A DNA stretch of 64,000 bases from Amaranthus tricolor (Eukaryota; Streptophyta; Magnoliopsida; Caryophyllales; Amaranthaceae): positions 14,275,783 to 14,339,782 of the forward strand of contig NC_080055.1 in the NCBI RefSeq assembly GCF_026212465.1, given 5' to 3'. Positions 39,333 through 52,160 of this stretch are shown here, piece after piece. Within the stretch, counting starts at the first letter, position 1; each line of letters opens with the position of its first letter. The notes below the pieces were generated by a model that was not told the DNA's origin, did no database searches, and worked only from the letters and a program-made list of their open reading frames with translations. The translations under genes were made by a program, and so were the position numbers.

Positions 39333-41032
39333 CCTGGTTTGTTTTGCACGAAACATGGCGCAAAAAAAAATTTTGCTATATATTGTTGTGTTGAAGTTGT
39401 TAGAATTTTAAATCATAGTCTTATGCTAGACATCACGGGTTAGGTTGCGATTTTAAGGGTTTTTAAGCGTTTAAGGCACTTTTGCGCATAAAGTAGCTCA
39501 AACTTGGTTTGTTTTGCACGAAACATGGAGCACAACACTATTTGGTATATATTATTGTGTTGATGCTGTTAGAATCGTAAATCATAGCTATACACTAGAA
39601 ATTACGTGTTAAGTTGCGATTTTAGGTTTTTTATTCGTTTTTGACACTTTTGCGCCTAAAGTAGCTCAAACTTGGTTTGTTTTGCACGAAACTTGGCAAA
39701 CACCACTATTTGGTATTTTTGTTGTGTTGAAGTGGTTAGAATTGTAAATCATAGTCATATACTAGAAATTATGTGTTAAGTTGCGATTTTAAGGGTTTTT
39801 TTAAGCGTTTTTTGCACTTTTGCGCATTAAGTAGATCAAACTTGGTTTGTTTTGCACGAAACTTGGCACACAACACTATTTGGTAAATATTATCGTGTTT
39901 AAGTTGTTAGAATTGTAAATCATAGTCATATACTAGAAATTACGTGTTAAGTTGCGATTTTAAGGGTTTTTAAAGCGTTCTTGGCACTTTTGCGCCTAAA
40001 GTAGCTCAAACTTGGTTTGTTTTGCACGAAACTTGGCAAACACCACTATTTGGTATATTTTGTTGTGTTGAAGTGGATAGAAATCTAAATCATAGTCATA
40101 TACTAGAAATTACGTGTTAAGTTGCTATTGTAAGGGCTTTTTAAGCGTTTTTTTTCACTTTAGCGCATAAAGTAGATCAAACTTGGTTTGTTTTGCACCA
40201 AACTTGGCACACAACAGTATTTGGTAAATATTATCGTGTTTAAGTTGTTAGAATTGTAAATCATAGTCATATACCAGAAATTACGTGTTAAGTTGCGATT
40301 TTAAGGGTTTTTTAAGCGTTTTTGGCATTTTTGCGCATAAAGTAGCTCAAACTTGGTTTGTTTTGCACGAAACTTGGCAAACACCACTATTTGGTATATT
40401 TTTGTTGTGTTGAAGTGGTTAGAATTGTAAATCATAGTCATATACTAGAAATTATGTGTTAAGTTGCGATTTTAAGGGTTTTTTAAGCGTTTTTTGCACT
40501 TTTGCGCATTAAGTAGATCAAACTTGGTTTGTTTTGCACGAAACTTGGCACACAACACTATTTGGTAAATATTATCGTGTTTAAGTTGTTAGAATTGTAA
40601 ATCATAGTCATATATTAGAAATTACGTGTTAAGTTGCGATTTTAAGGGTTTTTAAAGCATTTTTGGCATTTTTGCGCCTAATGTAGCTCAAACTTGGTTT
40701 GTTTTGCACGAAACTTGGCAAACACCACTATTTGGTATATTTTGTTGTGTTGAAGTGGATAGAAATCTAAATCATAGTCATATACTAGAAATTACGTGTT
40801 AAGTTGCTATTGTAAGGGCTTTTTAAGTGTTTTTTTCACTTTAGCGCATAAAGTAGATCAAACTTGGTTTGTTTTGCACCAAACTTGGCACACAACAGTA
40901 TTTGGTAAATATTATCGTGTTTAAGTTGTTAGAATTGTAAATCATAGTCATATACCAGAAATTACGTGTTAAGTTGCGATTTTAATGGTTGTTTAACCGT
41001 TTTTGGCACTTTTGCGCATAAAGTAGCTCAAA
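39333..41032 (+). repeat. 10-monomer unit with a/c chimera
   Basis: The interval is 1,700 bp: a b c d e f, chimera, d e f. The chimera (40295-40465) begins GGGTTTTTTAAGCGTTTTTGGCATTTTTGCGC-like in type-a position and continues as c (CAAACACCAC, GTGGTTAG, ATTATGTG). The preceding e-f pair and this chimera closely match about 51680-52160. Confidence 0.85.
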
Positions 41033-44000
41033 CCTGGTTTGTTTTGCACGAAACATGGCGCAAAAAAAAAATTTGTTGTATATTATTGTTTTGAAGTTGT
41101 TAGAATTTTAAATCATAGTCATATGCTAGACATCACGTGTTAGGTTGCGATTTTAAGGGTTTTTAAGCGTTTAAGGCACTTTTGCGCATAAAGTAGCTCA
41201 AACTTGGTTTGTTTTGCACGAAACATGGAGCACAACACTATTTGGTATATATTATTGTGTTGATGCTGTTAGAATCGTAAATCATAGCTATACACTAGAA
41301 ATTACGTGTTAAGTTGCGATTTTAGGTTTTTTATTCGTTTTTGACACTTTTGCGCCTAAAGTAGCTCAAACTTGGTTTGTTTTGCACGAAACTTGGCAAA
41401 CACCACTATTTGGTATATTTTGTTGTGTTGAAGTGGTTAGAATTGTAAATCATAGTCATATACTAGAAATTATGTGTTAAGTTGCGATTTTAAGGGTTTT
41501 TTAAGCGTTTTTTGCACTTTTGCGCATTAAGTAGATCAAACTTGGTTTGTTTTGCACGAAACTTGGCACACAACACTATTTGGTAAATATTATCGTGTTT
41601 AAGTTGTTAGAATTGTAAATCATAGTCATATACTAGAAATTACGTGTTAAGTTGCGATTTTAAGGGTTTTTAAAGCGTTCTTGGCACTTTTGCGCCTAAA
41701 GTAGCTCAAACTTGGTTTGTTTTGCACGAAACTTGGCAAACACCACTATTTGGTATATTTTGTTGTGTTGAAGTGGATAGAAATCTAAATCATAGTCATA
41801 TACTAGAAATTACGTGTTAAGTTGCTATTGTAAGGGCTTTTTAAGCGTTTTTTTTCACTTTAGCGCATAAAGTAGATCAAACTTGGTTTGTTTTGCACCA
41901 AACTTGGCACACAACAGTATTTGGTAAATATTATCGTGTTAAGTTGTTAGAATTGTAAATCATAGTCATATACCAGAAATTACGTGTTAAGTTGCGATTT
42001 TAATGGTTGTTTAACCGTTTTTGGCACTTTTGCGCATAAAGTAGCTCAAACCTGGTTTGTTTTGCACGAAACATGGCGCAAAAAAAAAATTTGCTATATA
42101 TTGTTGTGTTGAATTGTTAGAATTTTAAATCATAGTCTTATGCTAGACATCACGTGTTAGGTTGCGATTTTAAGGGTTTTTAAGCATTTAAGGCACTTTT
42201 GCGCATAAAGTAGCTCAAACTTGGTTTGTTTTGCACGAAACATGGAGCACAACACTATTTGGTATATATTATTGTGTTGATGCTGTTAGAATCGTAAATC
42301 ATAGCTATACACTAGAAATTACGTGTTAAGTTGCGATTTTAGGTTTTTTATTCGTTTTTGACACTTTTGCGCCTAAAGTAGCTCAAACTTGGTTTGTTTT
42401 GCACGAAACTTGGCAAACACCACTATTTGGTATATTTTGTTGTGTTGAAGTGGTTAGAATTGTAAATCATAGTCATATACTAGAAATTATGTGTTAAGTT
42501 GCGATTTTAAGGGTTTTTTTAAGCGTTTTTTGCACTTTTGCGCATTAAGTAGATCAAACTTGGTTTGTTTTGCACGAAACTTGGCACACAACACTATTTG
42601 GTAAATATTATCGTGTTTAAGTTGTTAGAATTGTAAATCATAGTCATATACTAGAAATTACGTGTTAAGTTGCGATTTTAAGGGTTTTTAAAGCGTTTTT
42701 GGCACTTTTGCGCCTAAAGTAGCTCAAACTTGGTTTGTTTTGCACGAAACTTGGCAAACACCACTATTTGGTATATTTTGTTGTGTTGAAGTGGATAGAA
42801 ATCTAAATCATAGTCATATACTAGAAATTACGTGTTAAGTTGCTATTGTAAGGGCTTTTTAAGCGTTTTTTTTCACTTTAGCGCATAAAGTAGATCAAAC
42901 TTGGTTTGTTTTGCACCAAACTTGGCACACAACAGTATTTGGTAAATATTATCGTGTTTAAGTTGTTAGAATTGTAAATCATAGTCATATACCAGAAATT
43001 ACGTGTTAAGTTGCGATTTTAATGGTTGTTTAACCGTTTTTGGCACTTTTGCGCATAAAGTAGCTCAAACCTGGTTTGTTTTGCACGAAACATGGCGCAA
43101 AAAAAAAATTTGCTATATATTGTTGTGTTGAAGTTGTTAGAATTTTAAATCATAGTCTTATGCTAGACATCACGTGTTAGGTTGCGATTTTAAGGGTTTT
43201 TAAGCGTTTAAGGCACTTTTGCGCATAAAGTAGCTCAAACTTGGTTTGTTTTGCACGAAACATGGAGCACAACACTATTTGGTATATATTATTGTGTTGA
43301 TGCTGTTAGAATCGTAAATCATAGCTATACACTAGAAATTACGTGTTAAGTTGCGATTTTAGGTTTTTTATTCGTTTTTGACACTTTTGCGCCTAAAGTA
43401 GCTCAAACTTGGTTTGTTTTGCACGAAACTTGGCAAACACCACTATTTGGTATATTTTGTTGTGTTGAAGTGGTTAGAATTGTAAATCATAGTCATATAC
43501 TAGAAATTATGTGTTAAGTTGCGATTTTAAGGGTTTTTTTAAGCGTTTTTTGCACTTTTGCGCATTAAGTAGATCAAACTTGGTTTGTTTTGCACGAAAC
43601 TTGGCACACAACACTATTTGGTAAATATTATCGTGTTTAAGTTGTTAGAATTGTAAATCATAGTCATATATTAGAAATTACGTGTTAAGTTGCGATTTTA
43701 AGGGTTTTTAAAGCATTTTTGGCATTTTTGCGCCTAATGTAGCTCAAACTTGGTTTGTTTTGCACGAAACTTGGCAAACACCACTATTTGGTATATTTTG
43801 TTGTGTTGAAGTGGATAGAAATCTAAATCATAGTCATATACTAGAAATTACGTGTTAAGTTGCTATTGTAAGGGCTTTTTAAGTGTTTTTTTTCACTTTA
43901 GCGCATAAAGTAGATCAAACTTGGTTTGTTTTGCACCAAACTTGGCACACAACAGTATTTGGTAAATATTATCGTGTTTAAGTTGTTAGAATTGTAAATC

Positions 44001-46129
44001 ATAGTCATATACCAGAAATTACGTGTTAAGTTGCGATTTTAATGGTTGTTTAACCGTTTTTGGCACTTTTGCGCATAAAGTAGCTCAAACCTGGTTTGTT
44101 TTGCACGAAACATGGCGCAAAAAAAAAATTTGCTATATATTGTTGTGTTGAAGTTGTTAGAATTTTAAATCATAGTCTTATGCTAGACATCACGTGTTAG
44201 GTTGCGATTTTAAGGGTTTTTAAGCGTTTAAGGCACTTTTGCGCATAAAGTAGCTCAAACTTGGTTTGTTTTGCACGAAACATGGAGCACAACACTATTT
44301 GGTATATATTATTGTGTTGATGCTGTTAGAATCGTAAATCATAGCTATACACTAGAAATTACGTGTTAAGTTGCGATTTTAGGTTTTTTATTCGTTTTTG
44401 ACACTTTTGCGCCTAAAGTAGCTCAAACTTGGTTTGTTTTGCACGAAACTTGGCAAACACCACTATTTGGTATATTTTTGTTGTGTTGAAGTGGTTAGAA
44501 TTGTAAATCATAGTCATATACTAGAAATTATGTGTTAAGTTGCAATTTTAAGGGTTTTTTAAGCGTTTTTTTGCACTTTTGCGCATTAAGTAGATCAAAC
44601 TTGGTTTGTTTTGCACGAAACTTGGCACACAACACTATTTGGTAAATATTATCGTGTTTAAGTTGTTAGAATTGTAATCATAGTCATATATTAGAAATTA
44701 CGTGTTAAGTTGCGATTTTAAGGGTTTTTAAAGCATTTTTGGCATTTTTGCGCCTAATGTAGCTCAAACTTGGTTTGTTTTGCACGAAACTTGGCAAACA
44801 CCACTATTTGGTATATTTTGTTGTGTTGAAGTGGATAGAAATCTAAATCATAGTCATATACTAGAAATTACGTGTTAAGTTGCTATTGTAAGGGCTTTTT
44901 AAGTGTTTTTTTCACTTTAGCGCATAAAGTAGATCAAACTTGGTTTGTTTTGCACCAAACTTGGCACACAACAGTATTTGGTAAATATTATCGTGTTTAA
45001 GTTGTTAGAATTGTAAATCATAGTCATATACCAGAAATTACGTGTTAAGTTGCGATTTTAATGGTTGTTTAACCGTTTTTTGGCACTTTTGCGCATAAAG
45101 TAGCTCAAACCTGGTTTGTTTTGCACGAAACATGGCGCAAAAAAAAAATTTGCTATATATTGTTGTGTTGAAGTTGTTAGAATTTTAAATCATAGTCTTA
45201 TGCTAGACATCACGTGTTAGGTTGCGATTTTAAGGGTTTTTTAAGCGTTTAAGGCACTTTTGCGCATAAAGTAGCTCAAACTTGGTTTGTTTTGCACGAA
45301 ACATGGAGCACAACACTATTTGGTATATATTATTGTGTTGATGCTGTTAGAATCGTAAATCATAGCTATACACTAGAAATTACGTGTTAAGTTGCGATTT
45401 TAGGTTTTTTATTCGTTTTTGACACTTTTGCGCCTAAAGTAGCTCAAACTTGGTTTGTTTTGCACGAAACTTGGCAAACACCACTATTTGGTATATTTTG
45501 TTGTGTTGAAGTGGTTAGAATTGTAAATCATAGTCATATACTAGAAATTATGTGTTAAGTTGCGATTTTAAGGGTTTTTTTAAGCGTTTTTTGCACTTTT
45601 GCGCATTAAGTAGATCAAACTTGGTTTGTTTTGCACGAAACTTGGCACACAACACTATTTGGTAAATATTATCGTGTTTAAGTTGTTAGAATTGTAAATC
45701 ATAGTCATATATTAGAAATTACGTGTTAAGTTGCGATTTTAAGGGTTTTTAAAGCATTTTTGGCATTTTTGCGCCTAATGTAGCTCAAACTTGGTTTGTT
45801 TTGCACGAAACTTGGCAAACACCACTATTTGGTATATTTTGTTGTGTTGAAGTGGATAGAAATCTAAATCATAGTCATATACTAGAAATTACGTGTTAAG
45901 TTGCTATTGTAAGGGCTTTTTAAGTGTTTTTTTCACTTTAGCGCATAAAGTAGATCAAACTTGGTTTGTTTTGCACCAAACTTGGCACCCAACAGTATTT
46001 GGTAAATATTATCGTGTTTAAGTTGTTAGAATTGTAAATCATAGTCATATACCAGAAATTACGTGTTAAGTTGCGATTTTAATGGTTGTTTAACCGTTTT
46101 TGGCACTTTTGCGCATAAAGTAGCTCAAA
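41033..46129 (+). repeat. Five regular 6-mer units, mostly variant IV
   Basis: Unit lengths are 1018, 1019, 1020, 1020 and 1020 bp. The first has CATGGCGC (variant IV) directly followed by TTGTTGTATATTATTGTTTTG (variant I), a mosaic inside one monomer. The other four have TAGTCTTATGC and AATGGTTGTTTAACC. The e monomer is GCGTTCTTGGCAC, GCGTTTTTGGCAC or GCATTTTTGGCAT in different units. Confidence 0.87.
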
Positions 46130-47487
46130 CCTGGTTTGTTTTGCACGAAACATGGCGCAAAAAAAAATTTGCTATATATTGTTGTGTTGAAGTTGTTAGA
46201 ATTTTAAATCATAGTCTTATGCTAGACATCACGTGTTAGGTTGCGATTTTAAGGGTTTTTAAGCATTTAAGGCACTTTTGCGCATAAAGTAGCTCAAACT
46301 TGGTTTGTTTTGCACGAAACATGGAACACAACATTATTTGGTATATATTATTGTGTTGATGCTGTTAGAATTGTAAATCATAGCTATACACTAGAAATTA
46401 CGTGTTAAGTTGCGATTTTAGGTTTTTTATTCGTTTTTGACACTTTTGCGCCTAAAGTAGCTCAAACTTGGTTTGTTTTGCACAAAACTTGGCAAACACC
46501 ACTATTTGGTATATTTTGTTGTGTTGAAGTGGTTAGAATTGTAAATCATAGTCATATACTAGAAATTATGTGTTAAGTTGCGATTTTAAGGGTTTTTTAA
46601 GCGTTTTTTGCACTTTTGCGCATTAAGTAGATCAAACTTGGTTTGTTTTGCACGAAACTTGGCACACAACACTATTTGGTAAATATTATCGTGTTTAAGT
46701 TGTTAGAATTTTAAATCATAGTCATATACTAGAAATTACGTGTTAAGTTGCGATTTTAAGGGTTTTTAAAGCGTTTTTGGCACTTTTGCGCCTAAAGTAG
46801 CTCAAACTTGGTTTGTTTTGCACAAAACTTGGCAAACACCACTATTTGGTATATTTTGTTGTGTTGAAGTGGATAGAAATCTAAATCATAGTCATATACT
46901 AGAAATTACGTGTTAAGTTGCTATTGTAAGGGCTTTTTAAGCGTTTTTTTTCACTTTAGCGCATAAAGTAGATCAAACTTGGTTTGTTTTGCACCAAACT
47001 TGGCACACAACAGTATTTGGTAAATATTATCGTGTTTAAGTTGTTAGAATTTTAAATCATAGTCATATACCAGAAATTACGTGTTAAGTTGCGATTTTAA
47101 AGGTTTTTAAAGCGTTTTTGGCACTTTTGCGCCTAAAGTAGCTCAAACTTGGTTTGTTTTGCACGAAACTTGGCAAACACCACTATTTGGTATATTTTGT
47201 TGTGTTGAAGTGGATAGAATTGTAAATCATAGTCATATGCTAGAAATTACTTGTTAAGTTGCGATTTTAAGGGTTTTTTAAGCGTTTTTTGCACTTTTGC
47301 GCATAAAGTAGATGAAACTTGGTTTGTTTTGCACGAAACATGGCACACAACAGTATTTGGTAAATATTATCGTGTTTAAGTTGTTAGAATTGTAAATCAT
47401 AGTCATATACCAGAAATTACGTTTTAAGTTGCGATTTTAAGGGTTTTTTAAGCGTTTTTGGCACTTTTGCGCATAAAGTAGCTCAAA
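46130..47487 (+). repeat. 8-monomer HOR unit near the right edge
   Basis: The interval is 1,358 bp with order a b c d e f e' d'. Monomer a is variant IV (CATGGCGC), but b switches to GGAACAC and GAATTG within the unit. The e'd' pair is 47091-47430 and lacks the private changes of copies 1-3 (GTTTTTGGCAC and CGAAACATGG are intact), so it is probably nearer the ancestral pair. Confidence 0.86.
47091..47430 (+). repeat. e'd' monomer pair, copy 4
   Basis: Has AAAGGTTTTTAAAGCG, GGATAGAATTG and TAGATGAAAC, but a normal core where copies 1-3 read CTTTGTTTG and CGAATTATGG. One private change is ACGTTTTAAG at the end. Confidence 0.83.
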
Positions 47488-49185
47488 CCTGGTTTGTTTT
47501 GCACGAAACATGGCACAAAAAAAAATTGGTATATATTATTGTGTTGAAGGTATTAGAATTTTAAATCAAAGTCATATGCTAGACATCACGTGTTAGGTTG
47601 CGATTTTAAGGGTTTTTAAGCGTTTAAGGCACTTTTGCGCATAAAGTAGCTCAAACTTGGTTTGTTTTGCACGAAACATGGAACACAACACTATTTGGTA
47701 TATATTATTATGTTGATGCTGTTAGAATTGTAAATTATAGCTATACACTAGAAATTACGTGTTAAGTTGCGATTTTAGGTTTTTTATTCGTTTTTGACAC
47801 TTTTGCGCCTAAAGTAGCTCAAACTTGGTTTGTTTTGCACGAAACTTGGCAAACACCACTATTTGGTATATTTTGTTGTGTTGAAGTGGTTAGAATTTTA
47901 AATCATAGTCATATACTAGAAATTATGTGTTAAGTTGCGATTTTAAGGGTTTTTTAAGCATTTTTTGCACTTTTGCGCATTAAGTAGATCAAACTTGGTT
48001 TGTTTTGCACGAAACTTGGCACACAACACTATTTGGTAAATATTATCGTGTTTAAGTTGTTCGAATTGTAAATCATAGTCCTATACTAGAAATTACGTGT
48101 TAAGTTGCGATTTTAAGGGTTTTTAAAGCGTTTTTGGCACTTTTGCGCCTAAAGTAGCTCAAACTTGGTTTGTTTTGCACGAAACTTGGCAAACACCACT
48201 ATTTGGTATATTTTGTTGTGTTGAAGTGGTTAGAATTGTAAATCATAGTCATATATTAGAAATTATGTGTTAAGTTGCGATTTTAAGGGTTTTTTAAGCG
48301 TTTTTTTGCACTTTTGCGCATTAAGTAGATCAAACTTGGTTTGTTTTGCACGAAACTTGGCACACAACACTGTTTGGTAAATATTATCGTGTTTAAGTTG
48401 TTAGAATTGTAAATCATAGTCATATACTAGAAATTACGTGTTAAGTTGCGATTTTAAGGGTTTTTAAAGCGTTTTTGGCACTTTTGCGCCTAAAGTAGCT
48501 CAAACTTGGTTTGTTTTGCACGAAACTTGGCAAACACCACTATTTGGTATATTTTGTTGTGTTGAAGTGGATAGAAATCTAAATCATAGTCATATACTAG
48601 AAATTACGTGTTAAGTTCCTATTGTAAGGGTTTTTTAAGCGTTTTTTGCACTTTTGCGCATAAAGTAGATCAAACTTGGTTTGTTTTGCACGAAACTTGG
48701 CACACAACAGTATTTGGTAAATATTATCGTGTTCAAGTTGTTAGAATTTTAAATCATAGTCATATACCAGAAATTACGTGTAAAGTTGCGATTTTAAGGG
48801 TTTTTAAAGCGTTTTTGGCACTTTTGCGCCTAAAGTATCTCAAACTTGGTTTGTTTTGCACGAAACTTGGCAAACACCACTATTTGGTATATTTTGTTGT
48901 GTTTGAAGTGGATAGAGTTGTAAATCATAGTCATATACTATAAATTACGTGTTAAGTTGCGATTTTAAGGATTTTTTAAGCGTTTTTTGCACTTTTGCGC
49001 ATAAAGTAGATGAAACTTGGTTTGTTTTGCACGAAACATGGCACACAACAGTATTTGGTAAATATTATCGTGTTTAAGTTGTTAGAATTGTAAATCATAG
49101 TCATATACCAGAAATTACGTGTTAAGTTGCGATTTTAAGGGTTTTTTAAGCGTTTTTGGCACTTTTGCGCATAAAGTAGCTCAAA
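47488..49185 (+). repeat. 10-monomer transition unit
   Basis: The interval is 1,698 bp: a b c d, an e/c chimera (48107-48276; AAAGCG and GCGCCTAAAG, then GTGGTTAG and ATTATGTG), d, e, an f-like monomer (TTCCTATTGTAAGGG), and an e'd' pair at 48788-49128. Private changes increase (TGTTCGAATTG, GTCCTATAC, TAAATTATAG). It marks the passage from the homogeneous HOR array to the diverged region. Confidence 0.8.
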
Positions 49186-50680
49186 CCTGGTTTGTTTTGC
49201 ACGAAACATGGCACACAACACTATTTGGTGTATATTATTGTGTTGAAGTGGTTAGAAGTTTAAATTATAGTCATATACTAGAAATTACGTGTTAAGTTGC
49301 GATTTTAAGGGTTTTTATTCGTTTTTGGCACTTTTGCACCTAAAGTAGCTCAAACTTGGTTTGTTTTTGCACGAAACTTGGCAAACACCACTATTTGGTA
49401 TATTTTGTTGCGTTGAAGTGGTTAGAATTGTAAATCATAGTCATATACTAGAAATTACGTGTTAAGTTGTTATTTTAAGGGTTTTTTTTAGCGCTTTTTG
49501 CACTTTTGCGCATTAAGTAGATCATACTTGGTTTGTTTTGCACGAAACGTTGCACACAACACTATTTGGTATATATTACTATGTTGAAGTTGTTAGAATT
49601 GTAAATCATAGTCGTATGCTTGATATTACCCGTTAAGTTGCTATTTTAAGGGTTTTTTAAGCGTTTTTGGCACTTTTGCGCATAAAGTAGCTCAAACTTG
49701 GTTTGTTTTGCACGAAACTTGGCACACAACACTATTTTGTATATATTATTGTGTTGAAGTTATTAGAAGTTTAAATCATAGTCATATACTAGAAATTACG
49801 TGTTAAGTTGCAATTTTAAGGGTTTTTATTCGTTTTTGGCACTTTTGCGCCTGAAGTAGCTCAAACTTGGTTTGTTTTGCACGAAAATTGGCAAACACCA
49901 CTATTTGGTATATTTTGTTGTGTTGAAGTGGTTAGAATTGTAAATCATAGTCATATACTAGAAATTACGTGTTAAGTTGCGATTGTAAGGGTTTTTTAAG
50001 CGTTTTTTGCACTTTTGCGCATAAAGAAGATCAAACTTGGTTTGTTTTGCACGAAACTTGGCACACAACACTATTTGGTATATATTATTGTGTTGAAGTT
50101 ATTAGAATTGTAAATCATAGTCATATGCTAGATATTTCGTGTTAAGTTGCTATCTTAAGGGTTTTTAAGCGTTTTTGGCACTTTTGCGCATAAAGTAACT
50201 CAAACTTTGTTTGTTTTGCACGAAACTTGGCAAACAATACTATAGGTATATTATGTTGGGTTGAAGTGGTTAGAATTGTAAATCATAGTCATATACGAGA
50301 AATTACATGTAAAGTTGCGATTTTAAGGGTTTTTAAAGCGTTTTTGGCACTTTTGCGCCTAAAGTAGCTCAAATTGGATTGTTTGCACGAAACTTGGCAA
50401 ACAACACTATTGGTATATTGTGTTGTGTTGAAGTGGTTAGAATAGTAAATCATAGTCATATACTAGAAATTACGTGTTAAGTTGCGATTTTAAGGGTTTT
50501 TAAAGCGTTTTTGGCAGTTTTGCGCCTAAAGTAGCTCAAACTTGGTTTGTTTTGCACGAAACTTGGCAAACACCACTATTTGGTATATTTTGTTGTGTTG
50601 AAGTAGTTAGAATTGTAAATCATAGTCATATACTAGAAATTACGTGCTAAGTTGTGATTTTAAGGGTTTTTTTAAGCGTT
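48640..50680 (+). repeat. About 2.05-kb duplicated segment, left copy
   Basis: Matches 53230-55273 in order and in rare changes: GTGTTCAAG (48731 and 53324), TAAAGAAGATC (about 50022 and 54619), CAATACTATAGG (about 50234 and 54831), ACGTGCTAAG (about 50642 and 55240). Offsets grow from 4,593 to 4,598 bp through small indels. The exact left boundary was not resolved. The right copy is cut by the gap. Confidence 0.87.
48788..49128 (+). repeat. e'd' monomer pair, copy 5
   Basis: Has AAAGTATCTC, GGATAGAGTTG, TATACTATAAATT and TAGATGAAAC. The same private changes occur in copy 6 at 53391-53722, consistent with the 4.6-kb duplication. Confidence 0.83.
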
Positions 50681-50869
50681 TTTTGCACTTTTGCGCATAA
50701 AGTAGATCAAACTAAGTTTGTTTTGCATGAAACTTGGCACACAACAGTATTTGGTAATTATTATCGTATTTAAGTTGTTAGAATTTTAAATCATAGTCAT
50801 ATACCAGAAATTACGTGTTAAGTTGTGATTTTAAGGGTTTTTTTAAGCGTTTTTTGCACTTTTGCGCAT

Positions 50870-51600
50870 AAAGTAACTCAAACTTGGTTTGTTTTGCACT
50901 AAACATTGCACACAACACAATTTGGTATATATTACTGTGTTGATGTTGTTAGAATTGTAAATCATAGTCGTATGCTTGATATTACCCGTTAAGTTTCTAT
51001 TTTAAGGGTTTTTTAAGCATTTTTGGCACTTTTGCGCATAAAGTAGCTCAAACTTGGTTTGTTTTGCACGAAACTTGGCACACAACACTATTTTGTATAT
51101 ATTATTGTGTTGAAGTTGTTAGAATTGTAAATCATAGTCATATGCTAGAAATTACGTGTTAAGTTGCTATTTTAAGGGTTTTTAAGCGTTTTTGGCACTT
51201 ATGCGCAAAAAGTAACTAAAACTTGGTTTGTTTTACACGAAACTTGGCAAACAACACTATTGGTATATTGTGTTGTGTTGAAGTGGTTAGAATAGTAAAT
51301 CATAGTCATATACTAGAAATTATGTGTTAAGTTGCGATTTTAAGGGTTTTTAAAGCGTTTTTGGAACTTTTGCTCCTAAAGTAGCTCAAACTTGGTTTAT
51401 TTTGCACGAAACTTGCCAAACACCACTATTTGGTATATTTTGTTGTGTTGAAGTGGTTAGAATTGTAAATCATAGTCATATACTAGAAATTACGTGTTAA
51501 GTTGCGATTTTAAGGGTTTTTTTAAGCGTTTTTTGCACTTTTGCGCATAAAGTAGATCAAACTTGGTTTATTTTGCATAAAACTTGGCACACAACAGTAT
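50870..51600 (+). repeat. Duplicated segment, left copy (offset about 1,704 bp)
   Basis: Shares CCCGTTAAG, ACTATTTTGTATAT, GCGCAAAAAGTAACTAAAAC (51203 and 52907) and ACTATTGGTATATTG with 52575-53300. Ten monomers separate the two. The copies are less alike than those of the 4.6-kb duplication, so this is probably an older event. Confidence 0.75.
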
Positions 51601-51679
51601 TTGGTAAATATTATCGTGTTTAAGTTGTTAGAATTTTTAAATCATAGTCATATACCAGAAATTACGTGTTAAGTTGCGA

Positions 51680-52160
51680 TTTTAAGGGTTTTTAAAGCGT
51701 TTTTGGCACTTTTGCGCCTAAAGTAGCTCAAACTTACTTTATTTTGCACGAAACTTGGCAAACACCACTATTTGGTATATTTTGTTGTGTTGAAGTGGAT
51801 AGAAATCTAAATCATAGTCATATACTAGAAATTACGTGTTAAGTTGCTATTGTAAGGGCTTTTTAAGCGTTTTTTTCACTTTAGCGCATAAAGTAGATCA
51901 AACTTGGTTTGTTTTGCACCAAACTTGGCACACAACAGTATTTGGTAAATATTATCGTGTTTAAGTTGTTAGAATTGTAAATCATAGTCATATACCAGAA
52001 ATTACGTGTTAAGTTGCGATTTTAAGGGTTTTTTAAGCGTTTTTGGCATTTTTGCGCATAAAGTAGCTCAAACTTGGTTTGTTTTGCATGAAACTAGGCA
52101 AACACCACTATTTGGTATATTTTGTTGTGTTGAAGTGGTTAAAATTGTAAATCATAGTCA
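51680..52160 (+). repeat. HOR-like island (e, f, chimera) within diverged region
   Basis: Contains clean type e (GGATAGAAATCTAAATC), clean type f (GCTATTGTAAGGGC, TTTAGCGC, GCACCAAAC, ATACCAG), then a monomer with GGCATTTTTGCGCATAAAG. This trio occurs also at about 39960-40440; the GGCATTT marks at 40324 and 52045 give an offset of 11,721 bp. Neighbouring monomers on both sides are diverged. Transfer between the core array and its flank by recombination or conversion is likely. Confidence 0.78.

Larger units (their letters stand above)
9646..49185 (+). repeat. Satellite array block 2, forward 6-mer HOR array
   Basis: Continuous forward monomers. Using the CCTGG marker unique to monomer a, unit starts fall at 9684, 10703, 11721, 12738, 13756, 14774, 15961, 17318, 18506, 19526, 20695, 21713, 22733, 23751, 25078, 26097, 27115, 28301, 29488, 30505, 31182, 32200, 33219, 34240, 35259, 36278, 37296, 38315, 39333, 41033, 42051, 43070, 44090, 45110, 46130, 47488 and 49186. 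Most intervals are 1,017-1,021 bp (six monomers). Exceptions have 4, 7, 8 or 10 monomers and are listed separately. No gene or mobile element is visible anywhere in the block. Confidence 0.97.

Noticed and set aside
48608..48943. Open frame of 111 codons, and similar frames of 63-118 codons across the window
   Set aside because: All translate the satellite monomer (recurring FVLHETWHTT, VVRIENHSH-like strings). They appear where single bases remove stops, have no start context or codon signal, and recur in step with the monomer.
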